NCBI GenBank assembly: GCA_002919265.1
Contig: PKEY01000125.1
Coordinates: forward strand, 1 to 59,813
Length of the DNA stretch: 59,813 nucleotides
Origin: Hyphomicrobiaceae bacterium
GTDB taxonomy: Bacteria > Pseudomonadota > Alphaproteobacteria > Rhizobiales > Hyphomicrobiaceae
Direction of reading: 5' to 3'
Positions 17,152 to 26,241 of the stretch are shown here, one piece after another (position 1 is the first letter of the stretch; each line of letters opens with the position of its first letter). The notes under the pieces were generated by a model. It made no database searches. It had not been told where the DNA came from and saw only the letters and a list, made by a program, of their open reading frames with translations. Both the position numbers and the translations under genes were made by a program.

Positions 17152-17904
17152 TCATGGTCGCCTCCGCAGGAAGGCGAGAACACCCTCCTTGTAGCGCCTG
17201 TCGCCAACGGCTTTCATGTGATCACGGCCAGCAATTTCGAGAGCTTCGGCCCCCGGAATGAGCTGGGCCAGCGCCTCAGCCGATCCTCCAATGACGTCCT
17301 CGCTGCCCACGGCGACCAAAACTGGACATGAAATTCGAGCAACATCCTCTGCCGACAGTGGATCTCGAGCCGCACGAATGCACGCCGCCAAGGCCTTGAG
17401 GTCACTGCGTGTCTGTTCGGCGAACGCGCGGAATGTTCGCGCCGTCGGATTGGTTACCTGGTCGATGCTTTCAGCTTCCAGAGCGTGGGCGATGGGGCCC
17501 GTGCCGGCCATGCCGCGCACCATATTGATGCCGAGGCCGCCAAAGATGCAGCTGCGCACACGATCCGGGTGAGCGAGCGCCAGGAAGGCCGTGATCCGCG
17601 CGCCCATCGAGTAGCCCATCACATCAGCGCGCGCGATACCCAGATGATCGAGAAGCCGGCGAGCATCCTCCGCCATGACAGGCGCGCCGTAATCCTCTAC
17701 CCGATGGAGCTTTTGGCTCCGTCCGTGCCCGCGGTTGTCGATCGAGATGACGCGAAAACCGTTACCCGTCAGGAACCGCACCCATCCCGTATCGACCCAG
17801 TTGACCATCGTGTTGGAGGCGAACCCGTGGATCAGCAGGATCGGGTCCCCGGCGCCCTGGTCCAAGTAGGCGATCTCAACACCGTCGGACAGGAAAGTCT
17901 GCAC
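17152..17904 (-). CDS. Alpha/beta hydrolase
   Basis: 250 residues, cytoplasmic. Oxyanion-hole motif ILLIHGFASN, strand with IDNRGHGRS, nucleophile elbow GYSMGA (S99), an acid in VAVGSEDVIGG and the C-terminal histidine in GRDHMKAV complete the catalytic triad. A short cap domain lies between residues 130 and 180. The general fold covers esterases, lyases and C-C hydrolases; nothing here separates them. Same strand as the DUF1194 gene, 69 bases upstream of it. Confidence 0.85.
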   Translation of the reverse strand: MQTFLSDGVEIAYLDQGAGDPILLIHGFASNTMVNWVDTGWVRFLTGNGFRVISIDNRGHGRSQKLHRVEDYGAPVMAEDARRLLDHLGIARADVMGYSMGARITAFLALAHPDRVRSCIFGGLGINMVRGMAGTGPIAHALEAESIDQVTNPTARTFRAFAEQTRSDLKALAACIRAARDPLSAEDVARISCPVLVAVGSEDVIGGSAEALAQLIPGAEALEIAGRDHMKAVGDRRYKEGVLAFLRRRP

Positions 17905-18017
17905 GCTCGTCTCCGCTCATTTTTTCGATTGCGACAGAGGCTTCCCTACCATTTCAGTCGCCAGACGGGTATGGTCCCTGCCGCTAGGCTGCTAACCAGA
18001 GGTCAAGGGCAAGCTGG

Positions 18018-18266
18018 ATGGCCGAAAAAATCGTTCCTCATTTCGCCAACGACAAGGGCGTCGAGAAAATCTTCATCGGCGTCAAGGAGTTCAACTGTAT
18101 GGGGGCGCGGCCACCCTTCGACCATCCGCACATCTTCATCGACATGGGGGCAGATCATCAGGCCATTTGCCCGTATTGCTCGACGCTTTACGTCTATGAT
18201 CCGCGCCTGAAGCCGGATGAATCGGATCCGGCCGACTGCCTCGTGCCGAACGTGCACGGAACCTGA
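18018..18266 (+). CDS. CHCC-type zinc-finger protein (NDUFS6-like)
   Basis: 82 residues. The zinc site is complete: C27, H36, C51 and C54 (C-x8-H-x14-C-x2-C), as in PF10276 and in the mitochondrial complex I subunit NDUFS6. Alphaproteobacterial members are usually single-domain proteins whose NADH dehydrogenase role is assumed from the mitochondrial homologue. Followed after 10 bases by the flavin monooxygenase gene, so the two probably share a transcript, as they often do in this class. Confidence 0.88.
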   Translation: MAEKIVPHFANDKGVEKIFIGVKEFNCMGARPPFDHPHIFIDMGADHQAICPYCSTLYVYDPRLKPDESDPADCLVPNVHGT

Positions 18267-18276
18267 GGGTCTGCCC

Positions 18277-19461
18277 GTGCCGCAGGATCGGCCCGTCCTG
18301 ATAGCTGGGGCCGGTATCGGCGGCCTATCTCTTGCCATCGCTCTTGCCCGCCGGGGTCTGGCCTGTCAGGTGCTCGAGCGCCGGCAGGATCCATCTGAGG
18401 CTGGCGCAGGTATCCAGCTCGGGCCGAACGCTGTGAGCATTCTCACGCGCCTCGGAGTTGCCGAGCGCCTGGAGCCGACTGTCGGCAAGCCAGAGGCACT
18501 GCGGGTTCATGACGGCAGTTCCGGGCGGCTTCTGGCCGAACTGCCGCTTGGGCGCTGGATCGCTGAACGCCACCACGCCCCGTACTGGGTTGCCCATCGG
18601 GTCGACTTGCATAAGGCACTACGAGAGGTGGCGGCCTCTCTCCCCGGCGTCAAAATCCTTACCGGCTGCGAAGTTGCGAGCTTCGAACAGCGGGACGACC
18701 GCGTCTCAGTTCAGGTCGCGGATGGACGGCAGTTCGAGGGCTCTGTTCTGACTGGCGCAGACGGCATCTGGTCCACTGTGCGCCGCCAACTCTGGCCCGC
18801 TGCTGACCTTCCCTACTCCGGCAAGACGGCAGCGCGCGCCGTCATTCCTTCAAGCGAGGCGCCCGCGCCGTTCAGGGCTTCCGCGGTCGGCGTTTGGCTC
18901 TCCCCTGGAGGGCATGTCGTCCATTATCCGGTGCGTGGTGGTGAGGAGATCGCGCTGGTCGCCATTCTCAAGGAACCGTGGCCCGGCGAAGGTTGGGGGC
19001 TCCCTGTCGATCGCGACGCTTTGCTCGGCAGACTGCGCATTTTCTCGAACGAACTGACCAGCTTCCTTGCTCGCGCCAGGGACTGGCGGCGCTGGCCGCT
19101 CTACGATCCCGAGCCGTTAGCACAGTGGTCCAGAGGACGTGTCACGCTGCTCGGCGACGCAGCCCATCCAGTCCTTCCGTTTCTGGCTCAAGGCGGCGTA
19201 CTCGCTATCGAGGACGCGGAAGTCCTCGCCACGGCCCTTGCTCGTTGGAGCGCTGATCCCGAGCAAGCCCTCGCGCAATATGAACAGCAGCGCCGTCCCC
19301 GCGCCGGACAGATCCAGGCCGCCTCACGGCGCAATGGCTGGATTTATCATTTGTCCGGTCTGCCCGCCTTTGCACGCAACCTGACGCTCCGCACCGCGCC
19401 GGGGGAGCGCATTATGGCCCTCTACGATTGGGTTTATGGCTGGAAGCCGAGCGTAGTCTGA
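18277..19461 (+). CDS. FAD-dependent monooxygenase (salicylate hydroxylase-like)
   Basis: About 394 residues from the GTG at 18277, which has GAGGG seven bases upstream; the longer open frame overlaps the zinc-finger gene. Class A flavoprotein hydroxylase with the three FAD motifs: GAGIGGLSLAIALARRG (GxGxxG), the DG motif GADGIWSTVRRQLWP, and the GD motif LLGDAAHPVLPFLAQGG near residue 300. Such enzymes hydroxylate aromatic rings with NAD(P)H and oxygen; the substrate is not readable and the enzyme is not in an evident aromatic operon. Ends next to convergent trkH. Confidence 0.87.
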   Translation: MPQDRPVLIAGAGIGGLSLAIALARRGLACQVLERRQDPSEAGAGIQLGPNAVSILTRLGVAERLEPTVGKPEALRVHDGSSGRLLAELPLGRWIAERHHAPYWVAHRVDLHKALREVAASLPGVKILTGCEVASFEQRDDRVSVQVADGRQFEGSVLTGADGIWSTVRRQLWPAADLPYSGKTAARAVIPSSEAPAPFRASAVGVWLSPGGHVVHYPVRGGEEIALVAILKEPWPGEGWGLPVDRDALLGRLRIFSNELTSFLARARDWRRWPLYDPEPLAQWSRGRVTLLGDAAHPVLPFLAQGGVLAIEDAEVLATALARWSADPEQALAQYEQQRRPRAGQIQAASRRNGWIYHLSGLPAFARNLTLRTAPGERIMALYDWVYGWKPSVV

Positions 19462-19475
19462 AGGGAGGTCGGCGC

Positions 19476-20945
19476 TTAGCGCCAGAACTCCGGCCGGAAC
19501 AGAACAAGCACCGTAAACAGCTCCAGGCGCCCCAAGAGCATGGCGTAAGAAAGGACCCATTTCGCCGCCGCAGGGAGCGCGGAATAGTTTCCGTTCGGAC
19601 CGATCAATTCGCCGAGGCCAGGGCCGATGGTGCTGACTGCGCCGGTGGCCGCTGATATCGCCGTAATGAAATCCAGCCCGAATGCAGCAAGTATCACCGT
19701 GAAGGTGCCTATCGTCGCCAGATAGATCGCGAGAAACGCGATGACGGCGAACGGCACGTCCTCGGGCAGTCGACGACCGTTATAGGCAAGCGTCACAATC
19801 CTGTTCGGACTGATGAGCTGCAGCAGGTAGGAGCGCGTGAGCATGTTGGCGACTTGCATGCGATAGATCTTGATGCCGCCCGCCGTTGAGCCCGAACATC
19901 CGCCCACGAACATCAGCAGGAAAAACATCCCGACCGCGAAGGTTCCCCACTGGGAGTAGTCGCTCGTGAAATAGCCTGTGGTCGTCACGATTGATGTGAC
20001 GTTGAAGGCAGCGAGCCGCAGGGCTCGCCAGATACTCATGTCGTGCGACGTCCAAAGCCAAAGCGTTACGATGAGAATGACGGCAAGAAGAAGCTTCACA
20101 AACCCCTTGACCTGCGCGTCGAACAAAGAGGCCTTTAGATCTCCGTGCATCGCCCTGATGAGCACTACGAAGGGAAGCGCGCCGAGGCACATAAAAACAA
20201 TCGCTGCAACTTCCAGCGAGGGCGAGGCGAAAAAAGCGAAGCTCTGGTCGTGAGTGGAAAAGCCGGCGGTTGAGACAGTGGTCAATGCGTGACAAATGGC
20301 ATCGAACACCGTCATTCCGAGGGTGGCGTAGATGATGGTGCACAGGAGCAGCAACGCGACGTAGATACCCGCTGCGGCAGCGATGAGCTCTGTGGCGCGG
20401 GGCAGGATTTTTTCGGACCGGTCTGGCCGTTCTGCCTGGAAGAGCTGCATGCCCCCGACCCGCAGGAATGGCAGGATGATAATGGCGGTCACGACGATCC
20501 CCAGGCCGCCGATCCCTTGTAACAAGGCGCGCCAGAGAAGGATACCACGGGGCAGCCTGTCCAACCCCACGAGCACCGTGGCGCCGGTCGTGGTCAGACC
20601 AGACATCGACTCGAAAAAGGCGTCGGTGTAGGTGAGCCCGAGGCCAATGAACGGGACAGCTGCAAAGGCAGCCGTCAGAACCCAGCTGAATGTTGTGAGG
20701 ACAAAGGCTTCCTTGATGCCAATCTGAAAAGGTTCGGTACTCGAGGTGGCAAGCACCATCAGACCACCCACGAACACCGTGAAAACGGCGGATGCGAAAA
20801 ACGCCCACCAATGATCGTTGCCGTCCGCTGCGTCCACAATGGCGGGCAAAGCCATAGCCGCCGCCACTGCGCACAGCAAAATCCCCAACGTGAAGATAAT
20901 TGGCCGAAGCTGAACCAAGGTCGCCCCGCTCTTGCGACACGACAT
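19476..20945 (-). CDS. trkH: TrkH-family potassium uptake protein
   Basis: 489-residue membrane channel for potassium uptake that works with cytoplasmic TrkA. Four pore repeats are visible by their selectivity-filter loops: [22 protein letters not shown] and STIGPGL, each after a short pore helix. The [15 protein letters not shown] segment precedes the final pairs of helices. TrkA is not in the window. A small palindrome (GGCGCT T AGCGCC, 19471-19483) overlaps its stop codon at the convergent junction with the monooxygenase gene and could act as a weak bidirectional terminator. Confidence 0.93.
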   Translation of the reverse strand: MSCRKSGATLVQLRPIIFTLGILLCAVAAAMALPAIVDAADGNDHWWAFFASAVFTVFVGGLMVLATSSTEPFQIGIKEAFVLTTFSWVLTAAFAAVPFIGLGLTYTDAFFESMSGLTTTGATVLVGLDRLPRGILLWRALLQGIGGLGIVVTAIIILPFLRVGGMQLFQAERPDRSEKILPRATELIAAAAGIYVALLLLCTIIYATLGMTVFDAICHALTTVSTAGFSTHDQSFAFFASPSLEVAAIVFMCLGALPFVVLIRAMHGDLKASLFDAQVKGFVKLLLAVILIVTLWLWTSHDMSIWRALRLAAFNVTSIVTTTGYFTSDYSQWGTFAVGMFFLLMFVGGCSGSTAGGIKIYRMQVANMLTRSYLLQLISPNRIVTLAYNGRRLPEDVPFAVIAFLAIYLATIGTFTVILAAFGLDFITAISAATGAVSTIGPGLGELIGPNGNYSALPAAAKWVLSYAMLLGRLELFTVLVLFRPEFWR

Positions 20946-21147
20946 GCCGACACGGAACCGACCGTACGGCTGACAAATGGCCGGTGGATTGTCCTGTGCA
21001 AAGTTAAACGACAGGTCAATAGGGCGACCAACCTAGCGTTTCACAGGCGCAACGCTGTTATGCACGCCGTGCCATAGCGGACCCCTGGGTAACGTTTTCG
21101 TAATTTTCGGCTTCGGCGCTCTGGCGAGATATGAGCGCGTTTTAGCT

Positions 21148-21172
21148 GGAACGGATGCGGCGGCCCCGAGTT
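21148..21172 (+). promoter_or_regulatory. EcfG-type general stress promoter (near match) upstream of csbD
   Basis: GGAAC at 21148-21152, 16-base spacer, AGTT at 21169-21172, against the alphaproteobacterial EcfG consensus GGAAC-N16/17-CGTT. One -10 mismatch. The csbD ATG lies about 50 bases downstream, a normal distance. CsbD family genes are common stress-regulon members, which raises the likelihood. Confidence 0.4.
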
Positions 21173-21220
21173 GACCCAATAGAGAGCCTGGCAATCGCCG
21201 GGCGCAATTGGAGACATCAG

Positions 21221-21421
21221 ATGGATTGGGATCGCATTGCCGGCAGTTGGAAACAGATGACTGGCAAGGTCAAGGAGCAGTGGGGCAAGCTCACGGACGA
21301 TGATCTTATGCAGATCAACGGAAACATGGAGCAGCTCGAGGGCAAGATCCAGCAACGCTACGGGTACACTAAGGACCAAGCGAGAAAAGAAGTGGAGAAC
21401 TGGATCAATCGCCAGGCGTGA
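21221..21421 (+). CDS. CsbD family stress-response protein
   Basis: 66 residues from the ATG at 21221, with GGAG eight bases upstream. The sequence fits the CsbD family throughout: MDWDRIAGSWKQMTGKVKEQ at the start, then WGKLTDDDL and the helix with LEGKIQQRYGYTKDQA. It is small, hydrophilic and helical. Members are induced by general stress in Bacillus and in many Proteobacteria; molecular function unknown. An EcfG-like promoter lies upstream and a 24-residue membrane peptide follows 69 bases downstream, so the two may be co-expressed. Confidence 0.92.
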   Translation: MDWDRIAGSWKQMTGKVKEQWGKLTDDDLMQINGNMEQLEGKIQQRYGYTKDQARKEVENWINRQA

Positions 21422-21490
21422 GCCGTTTCCCTCCGTTTTCACTGATCCGGCAGCCAGAGTGGCTGCCGGTCGCATATTGGCAGGAAGCAT

Positions 21491-21565
21491 ATGAACAGCA
21501 TCATCTACCTCGTCGGGCTGGTTGTGATCGTACTGGCGATCATCAATCTGCTCGGTCTCAGCTAA
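21491..21565 (+). CDS. 24-residue hydrophobic membrane peptide
   Basis: Very short frame: ATG at 21491, TAA at 21563-21565. An AGGAAG ribosome site sits three bases before the ATG. After a polar start (MNSI) the peptide is a single helix of hydrophobic residues (YLVGLVVIVLAIINLLGL) with almost nothing else, the layout of a genuine small membrane protein. Similar short peptides occur in related genomes as far as I recall, often unannotated. Position between csbD and the pyridoxamine-phosphate-oxidase-fold gene suggests a stress role by association. No function is known to me. Confidence 0.6.
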   Translation: MNSIIYLVGLVVIVLAIINLLGLS

Positions 21566-21657
21566 AGGCTGCAGCACCTGCCTTCAGGGCGCCTTCAGGG
21601 CGGTGAACCCCTCGATTATCGGCCGAGAGGCTTGGAAATCATTCGAAAGGCCTCATC

Positions 21658-22140
21658 ATGAAAACGTATGCCCAGGATTTCTGGTCGCTCGTCCGGGCAA
21701 TTCCCGTATGCATGTTGACGACCCGCGATGGCGACGTGCTTCGCTCCCGCCCAATGGCGACGAAGCTCGATGAAGATCGCAACGAATTCCTGTTCCTGAC
21801 AAAGGCGTCATCACACAAGACGCAGGAAATCGAGGATCGCAATGTGGTGAACCTTTCGTTCGCCGATCCGGGGAGGGATCTTTTTATTTCGGTGTCTGGC
21901 GAAGGTCGATTGGACGAGGATCCTGAAATCGCGCGGCAGATTTGGGATGCGTACGCAGAAGCCTATTTCCCGGGCGGTCCCGAAAGTGGCGAGGTCGCTG
22001 TGCTGCACGTCATCCCGAAACAGGCTGAATATTGGGTCGGCGGCAAGCCGCAGCAGGTCGAAATGGCTGAACTGGAGAAAGCCATCGCTGGCGGGACAGA
22101 GCCGGACCTGGGCGAGAACGAGAGAATTCAGTTTGATTAA
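21658..22140 (+). CDS. Pyridoxamine 5'-phosphate oxidase-fold protein (general stress protein 26 type)
   Basis: 160 residues, ATG at 21658 with AAAGG eight bases upstream. Split-barrel flavin-binding fold: VCMLTTRDGDVLRSRPMA, EFLFLTKASSHKTQEI, VNLSFADPGRDLFISVSGEG and the ARQIWDAYAEAYFPGG stretch typical of the GSP26/YzzA group. Length and the C-terminal YWVGGKPQQVE fit this group, which binds FMN or FAD and is not a true PdxH. It follows csbD and the small membrane peptide on the same strand and may share their stress control. A 23-base direct duplication (GCCTTCAGGGC twice) lies in the gap before it, near 21580-21602. Confidence 0.87.
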   Translation: MKTYAQDFWSLVRAIPVCMLTTRDGDVLRSRPMATKLDEDRNEFLFLTKASSHKTQEIEDRNVVNLSFADPGRDLFISVSGEGRLDEDPEIARQIWDAYAEAYFPGGPESGEVAVLHVIPKQAEYWVGGKPQQVEMAELEKAIAGGTEPDLGENERIQFD

Positions 22141-22188
22141 GGCGCGGAGCGTGTTCTCCGCATTCAACTGTAGATCAACCACTGCAGA

Positions 22189-23118
22189 TCAACGACGCCC
22201 CACCGCTTCATATTGAGGCACGCTTTCGGCCAGCACAAAAAGTAGCTGTCCCAATTCCAGGGAGTTGCGTACTTTGGCGGTCCGGTGACGTCCTTGATAT
22301 GCAAGCTCCCACTGCCCCACGTGCACGGCAAGCCCCACGTCCTCCAGAAAATTGTCCATTGGCGTATCGCCGGCGCCAACCCAATGTAGCGGGTTGATGG
22401 CCAGGTGCGCGGCGAGCCGGTTCATCCCTTCGCGCTTGTCGATTCCTCCGGACGTGATGAAGTTCGCCGGCTTGACGTGCTGATAAGCCATCAGGTTGTC
22501 CAGCGGCTGCTCAACCAGCAGAAACATCATGCATACGTCGTGTTTCGTCAGACGACGACGCAATAAGTCGACGCTGCCGCAGAAGACTTCCGACGCGCTG
22601 AGATATTTTTGCCGAACGTGAGTCAGGCGATCGCAAAGAGGCGTCCAAATGCACTCACCGAGCCGCCAATCCCGCGGATAATAAAAAACGAGTAGCCGGT
22701 CGATGCCATTACTGATCAGGCTCTCGATCCCGGCCAGAATGTCTTCGACCTCCGCTGTCGACAGTACCCGCGCGTCAATTTCCTCGAAAACGATAGCACC
22801 ACTCGAGCTTTCCTTCAGATAACCGATAAGGCTGCCATTCAACGTGACGATTGGCAGCGGAGCATTCGTAATCGCGTACCACGCCCGACCGAACGTCCTG
22901 ATCACGCTCATAGGAAACCGGAGCGTGTTGATTGCAATCGGATGCCCCTGCTCTCTCAGCCGCGTCAATGCGTGCGAGACGGCGTCAGGGATAACGACCT
23001 GGCCTTCATGCTCGTGAATGGCTGTCCCATCGAGGTCGGTGATAACGCCGCCGGATTCGCGAAATCGTGAACTGGCCGCGAAATCCTGCACGGCCTCTAG
23101 CCAAGCATTGTCGTGCAT
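22189..23118 (-). CDS. HAD superfamily hydrolase (IIB-type)
   Basis: 309 residues. HAD motif I is GVITDLDGTAIHEHEG (nucleophile D in DLDGT), motif II is at ITLNGS-like VTLNGSLIGYL, motif III at GGIDKREGMNRLAAHL, and motif IV at VGAGDTPMDNFL, with a large C2 cap between, as in Cof-type phosphatases. It is likely a sugar-phosphate or small-metabolite phosphatase; substrate unknown. It lies downstream of the second TRAP operon on the same strand but is separated by a strong stem-loop, so it may have reduced or separate expression. Confidence 0.82.
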   Translation of the reverse strand: MHDNAWLEAVQDFAASSRFRESGGVITDLDGTAIHEHEGQVVIPDAVSHALTRLREQGHPIAINTLRFPMSVIRTFGRAWYAITNAPLPIVTLNGSLIGYLKESSSGAIVFEEIDARVLSTAEVEDILAGIESLISNGIDRLLVFYYPRDWRLGECIWTPLCDRLTHVRQKYLSASEVFCGSVDLLRRRLTKHDVCMMFLLVEQPLDNLMAYQHVKPANFITSGGIDKREGMNRLAAHLAINPLHWVGAGDTPMDNFLEDVGLAVHVGQWELAYQGRHRTAKVRNSLELGQLLFVLAESVPQYEAVGRR

Positions 23119-23219
23119 TTACGGATGGCCTCCCGTTGAGATGCTCAGGCATTCAAACGGGGCGGCGGCAGCAACCGTTCCAGCCGTTGGCAAAAACGAA
23201 AGTTGGACGCGCCTCAACG

Positions 23220-23247
23220 GCGACCTGCTCTCAATAGAGCAGGTCGC
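23220..23247 (-). terminator. 12-base-pair stem-loop spanning the dctM stop codon
   Basis: GCGACCTGCTCT at 23220-23231 pairs perfectly with AGAGCAGGTCGC at 23236-23247 with a CAAT loop. It covers the last codons and stop of the second dctM. No T-run follows on the minus strand, so it is terminator-like without being a textbook intrinsic terminator; it may also protect the message 3' end. Confidence 0.45.
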
Positions 23248-24502
23248 GCAGAAACAGCGAGACCGGTGGCACGTAGGTGATGATCATCAGGCAGGCGAGC
23301 ACCACCAGCACGAACGGAAGTAGGCGGGGAACAATCTCATCCACCGAGATCTTTGCAACCGTGCACGCCGCGAAAAGGTTTACGCCGAACGGAGGCGTCA
23401 CCATCCCGAGCGCCAGATTGACAACAACGATGATGCCTAGATGCACCGGGTCGATGCCAAATCCGGCGGCGACCGGCACCAGAATGGGCGCCAGCACGAT
23501 GATCGCCGCCGACGTCTCGATGAACATACCGATGATGAAGAGCGCCACGTTCAGCCCCAGCAGGAACATGTACGGGCTATCCAGAGTCGTGCGAAGGAAT
23601 TCGCCAATCTGATCGGGCACGCCGGCGCGGGTGATGAGGTAGCTGAACAGGCCGGCGTTCGCGATAATGAACAAAATGACCGAGGAGGACAAAACGGATT
23701 TGCGAAGGATTGCCGGCAGGTCCCTGAGCCCTATCTCACGGTGCACCACCATTCCCACGAAAAGGGCATAGAAGACGGCCGCAACGGAGGCCTCGGTCGG
23801 CGTGAAGATACCGCCATAGATACCGCCCAGAATGATGACCGGCATGAACAGCGCGAATATTGCTTTGCGCGTTGCCTCGATGAGCGGCAGCCGGCCCTCC
23901 CGGTCCTGCTTTCCGTAGCCAAAATACCAAGCGTTCAGCAGAACGAACGCCATCAGGGCTCCGCTTATCAAAATGCCGGGACCAATACCCGCGATGAACA
24001 GCTCACCAATTGAAACTTCGGCCGAGACCCCGAAAATGATCATCGGAATCGACGGGGGAATGATGACGCCCAACTCAGCAGACGTGGCCTGCAGCGCAGC
24101 CGCATAGGTATTCGGATATCCGTGCTTCACCAGCGCCGGGATGAGAATGGAGCCGATCGCGAAGGTCGTGGCGACACTCGACCCCGACACCGCAGCAAAA
24201 ATCATGCAGGTCAAAACGCAGGTCGCCGAAAGCCCCCCCTGGATTCCGCCGACGACGGATTTGGCGAAATCGACCAGTCGCCGCGAAATGCCACCAGCTT
24301 CCATGATGTTGCCGGCGAGAATGAAAAAGGGGATCGCCGCGAGCGGAAACTTGTTGAGCGCGGTGTAGATCTCCTTCACCGACAACAGCATGTTGACGTT
24401 CGACAGCCACGTGCCCAGAAGCGCCGCCAATCCGATCGACACTGCGACCGAAATCGATAGCGCGAACCCGAGACACATGGTGACGAGCATCGCGATGGAC
24501 AT
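23231..24502 (-). CDS. dctM: TRAP transporter large permease DctM (second TRAP system)
   Basis: 423 residues, multi-helix membrane subunit. Typical marks: ALNKFPLAAIPFFILAGNIM, the AVSGSSVATTFAIGSILIP region, FTPTEASVAAVFYALFVG and the C-terminal NLALGMVTPPFGVNLF. The ATG at 24502 has AAAGGGGG upstream. A 39-base gap separates it from dctQ. The large subunit carries the transport path. Its substrate may be the compound used by the divergent enolase-superfamily enzyme, an inference. Confidence 0.93.
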   Translation of the reverse strand: MSIAMLVTMCLGFALSISVAVSIGLAALLGTWLSNVNMLLSVKEIYTALNKFPLAAIPFFILAGNIMEAGGISRRLVDFAKSVVGGIQGGLSATCVLTCMIFAAVSGSSVATTFAIGSILIPALVKHGYPNTYAAALQATSAELGVIIPPSIPMIIFGVSAEVSIGELFIAGIGPGILISGALMAFVLLNAWYFGYGKQDREGRLPLIEATRKAIFALFMPVIILGGIYGGIFTPTEASVAAVFYALFVGMVVHREIGLRDLPAILRKSVLSSSVILFIIANAGLFSYLITRAGVPDQIGEFLRTTLDSPYMFLLGLNVALFIIGMFIETSAAIIVLAPILVPVAAGFGIDPVHLGIIVVVNLALGMVTPPFGVNLFAACTVAKISVDEIVPRLLPFVLVVLACLMIITYVPPVSLFLRDLLY

Positions 24503-24541
24503 GTGAGGCGCCCCCTTTGACCCTATTCCGGTTCCTGTGTG

Positions 24542-25042
24542 CTATTGCGCCGTGTCGAGCTCGCGGTGACGCGGATCGAGAAGTTGTCCTAGGATGGCAA
24601 CCAGCGAAAACGCTGCTCCAACTGGCATGGCCGAATACGCCCAGACCATGGTCAAAAATTCGAGACCTGGAATTGTCTGGAACCGCGTGCGATAGGTGTA
24701 ATCATAACCCCACCACAGAATGGCGAGCATCAGAGTGAGGCTCGTGAGAAAGATCAGCCAGTCCAAAGCGCGTCTCAGGCGCGGCCCGGATTTCCGATAA
24801 AGCAGGTCGACCGAGATCATGGCGCCCTGCCGGAACGCCAGTGGAATGCCGAGGAACACCATCCAGATAAGCGAAATCCGAACGGTCACCTCGGACCATT
24901 CGGCCGGCTGCTGGATGACGAAGCGGGATATGATCTGATAAAGGCCGGCCAATGCTGCCACCACCAACATCAGGCAGGCGAGCCAGGTCGCTATTGCCGT
25001 GGTGCGCTGCTCGACAGAAAGAATGATGTTTCTGATCGACAC
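24542..25042 (-). CDS. dctQ: TRAP transporter small permease DctQ (second TRAP system)
   Basis: 166 residues from GTG 25042, four hydrophobic helices. DctQ features: LYQIISRFVIQQPAEWSEV, MVFLGIPLAFRQGAMISVD between helices two and three, and a final helix AMPVGAAFSLVAILGQLL. It sits between dctP and dctM of the second TRAP operon, with 89 bases to dctP. Confidence 0.9.
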   Translation of the reverse strand: MSIRNIILSVEQRTTAIATWLACLMLVVAALAGLYQIISRFVIQQPAEWSEVTVRISLIWMVFLGIPLAFRQGAMISVDLLYRKSGPRLRRALDWLIFLTSLTLMLAILWWGYDYTYRTRFQTIPGLEFLTMVWAYSAMPVGAAFSLVAILGQLLDPRHRELDTAQ

Positions 25043-25131
25043 GATTGGACCCCGATTTGGCCGCCCCGAATAGCGAAATAGCGAACCAGGATGACCCCAA
25101 TTCGCTATTCGCCACGCGCTAATCGCTCAAA

Positions 25132-26106
25132 TTACTTGTAATCGCGAATGCGCTTGATGTTTTCCTCGCCGAACTTCTTGCTAAGCTCGGCGAAAACCGG
25201 CTCCAGCGCCTTCTGGAAAGCGCTGCGATCGACGTCCTCGATCACCTCCATGCCCTGCGAACGCAGGTGGGCGACGCCATTCTTCTCGTCCTGGTCGATC
25301 CGATCGCGGTTGGCCTTCACGGCCACTTTCGCCGCCTCAAGGAAGTGCTGCTTGTCCTCGTCAGAGAGACCGTCCCAAAGCCCCTTGTTCATCAGGATGA
25401 CGGCCGGTGAGTAAACGTGGCCCGTGAGCGTCAGATATTTCTGCACCTGCTCGAATTTCCAGGATTGGATGACGGAGATCGGGTTCTCCTGGCCATCCAC
25501 AGTCCCCTGCTGGAGGGCGGTGAACACCTCGCTGATGGCCATGGGCGTCGGAATGAGTCCGAAGCCCTTGTAAGCCTGCATGTGGATGGGGTTCTCCATG
25601 GTCCGCAGCTTCAGGCCCTTGAGGTCTTCCGGCGAGCGGATCGGCCGCTTGCTATTCGTCATGTGGCGGAAGCCGTTCTCGCCCCATGCCAGTGCCTTGA
25701 TGCCGATCGGCTCGAATTTCGTCAGCATCTCCTGCCCGATGGGTCCATCAAGAACCGCACGCGCATGGGCGTAGTCGCGGAAAAGGAAGGGGATGTCGAG
25801 AATGGCAAGCTCAGGCACGAAGTTGGGCACCGGCCCCGTGGAGCTCATCGCCATGTCGAGCGTGCCGAGCTGGACGGCTTCGATCGCCTCGCGCTCGTTG
25901 CCAAGGGCGCTGGCGTAGAAGTTCTGAATCTTGTAGCGGCCGTTGGTTCTCTTTTCGATCTCAGCAGCAAACGTATCGATTGCGACGCCGTAGTGAGAAT
26001 CCTTCGGCACCGAAATGTTCATTTTGAAAGTCGTTTGAGCGGCTGCGCTGCTCACAGTGAGAAAGCCGATCGCGGCGACCACCAATCCAAGTTTGAACGC
26101 GTTCAT
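25132..26106 (-). CDS. dctP: TRAP transporter substrate-binding protein DctP (second TRAP system)
   Basis: About 324 residues from the ATG at 26106, which has a GGAGG site just upstream; the open frame to 26259 is not needed. A Sec signal (VVAAIGFLTVSSAAA) precedes the mature TTFKMNISVPKDSHYG. The family signature lies in LKGLKLRTMENPIHMQAYKG, with the carboxylate-binding arginine in KLRTME, followed by ALQQGTVDGQENPIS. First gene of the second TRAP operon and divergent from the enolase-superfamily gene. Confidence 0.92.
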   Translation of the reverse strand: MNAFKLGLVVAAIGFLTVSSAAAQTTFKMNISVPKDSHYGVAIDTFAAEIEKRTNGRYKIQNFYASALGNEREAIEAVQLGTLDMAMSSTGPVPNFVPELAILDIPFLFRDYAHARAVLDGPIGQEMLTKFEPIGIKALAWGENGFRHMTNSKRPIRSPEDLKGLKLRTMENPIHMQAYKGFGLIPTPMAISEVFTALQQGTVDGQENPISVIQSWKFEQVQKYLTLTGHVYSPAVILMNKGLWDGLSDEDKQHFLEAAKVAVKANRDRIDQDEKNGVAHLRSQGMEVIEDVDRSAFQKALEPVFAELSKKFGEENIKRIRDYK

Positions 26107-26241
26107 TTTCCTCCGAGCCCCTTTTCGTAAACACCTTGGGTGCTGTGCGGTACGCCTGCCTGCGCGGCGCCATACGCAAGCGCCTTTGTAGCGGTTCTCT
26201 TGCGCAAGGTCATTCAGAAGTTGCTTAAAGAAGCACACCTT

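Noticed and set aside
19780..20976. Open frame of 398 codons on the minus strand
   Set aside because: Same strand but another frame of trkH; composition is arginine/histidine-rich and no family is visible, while trkH has all four selectivity filters.
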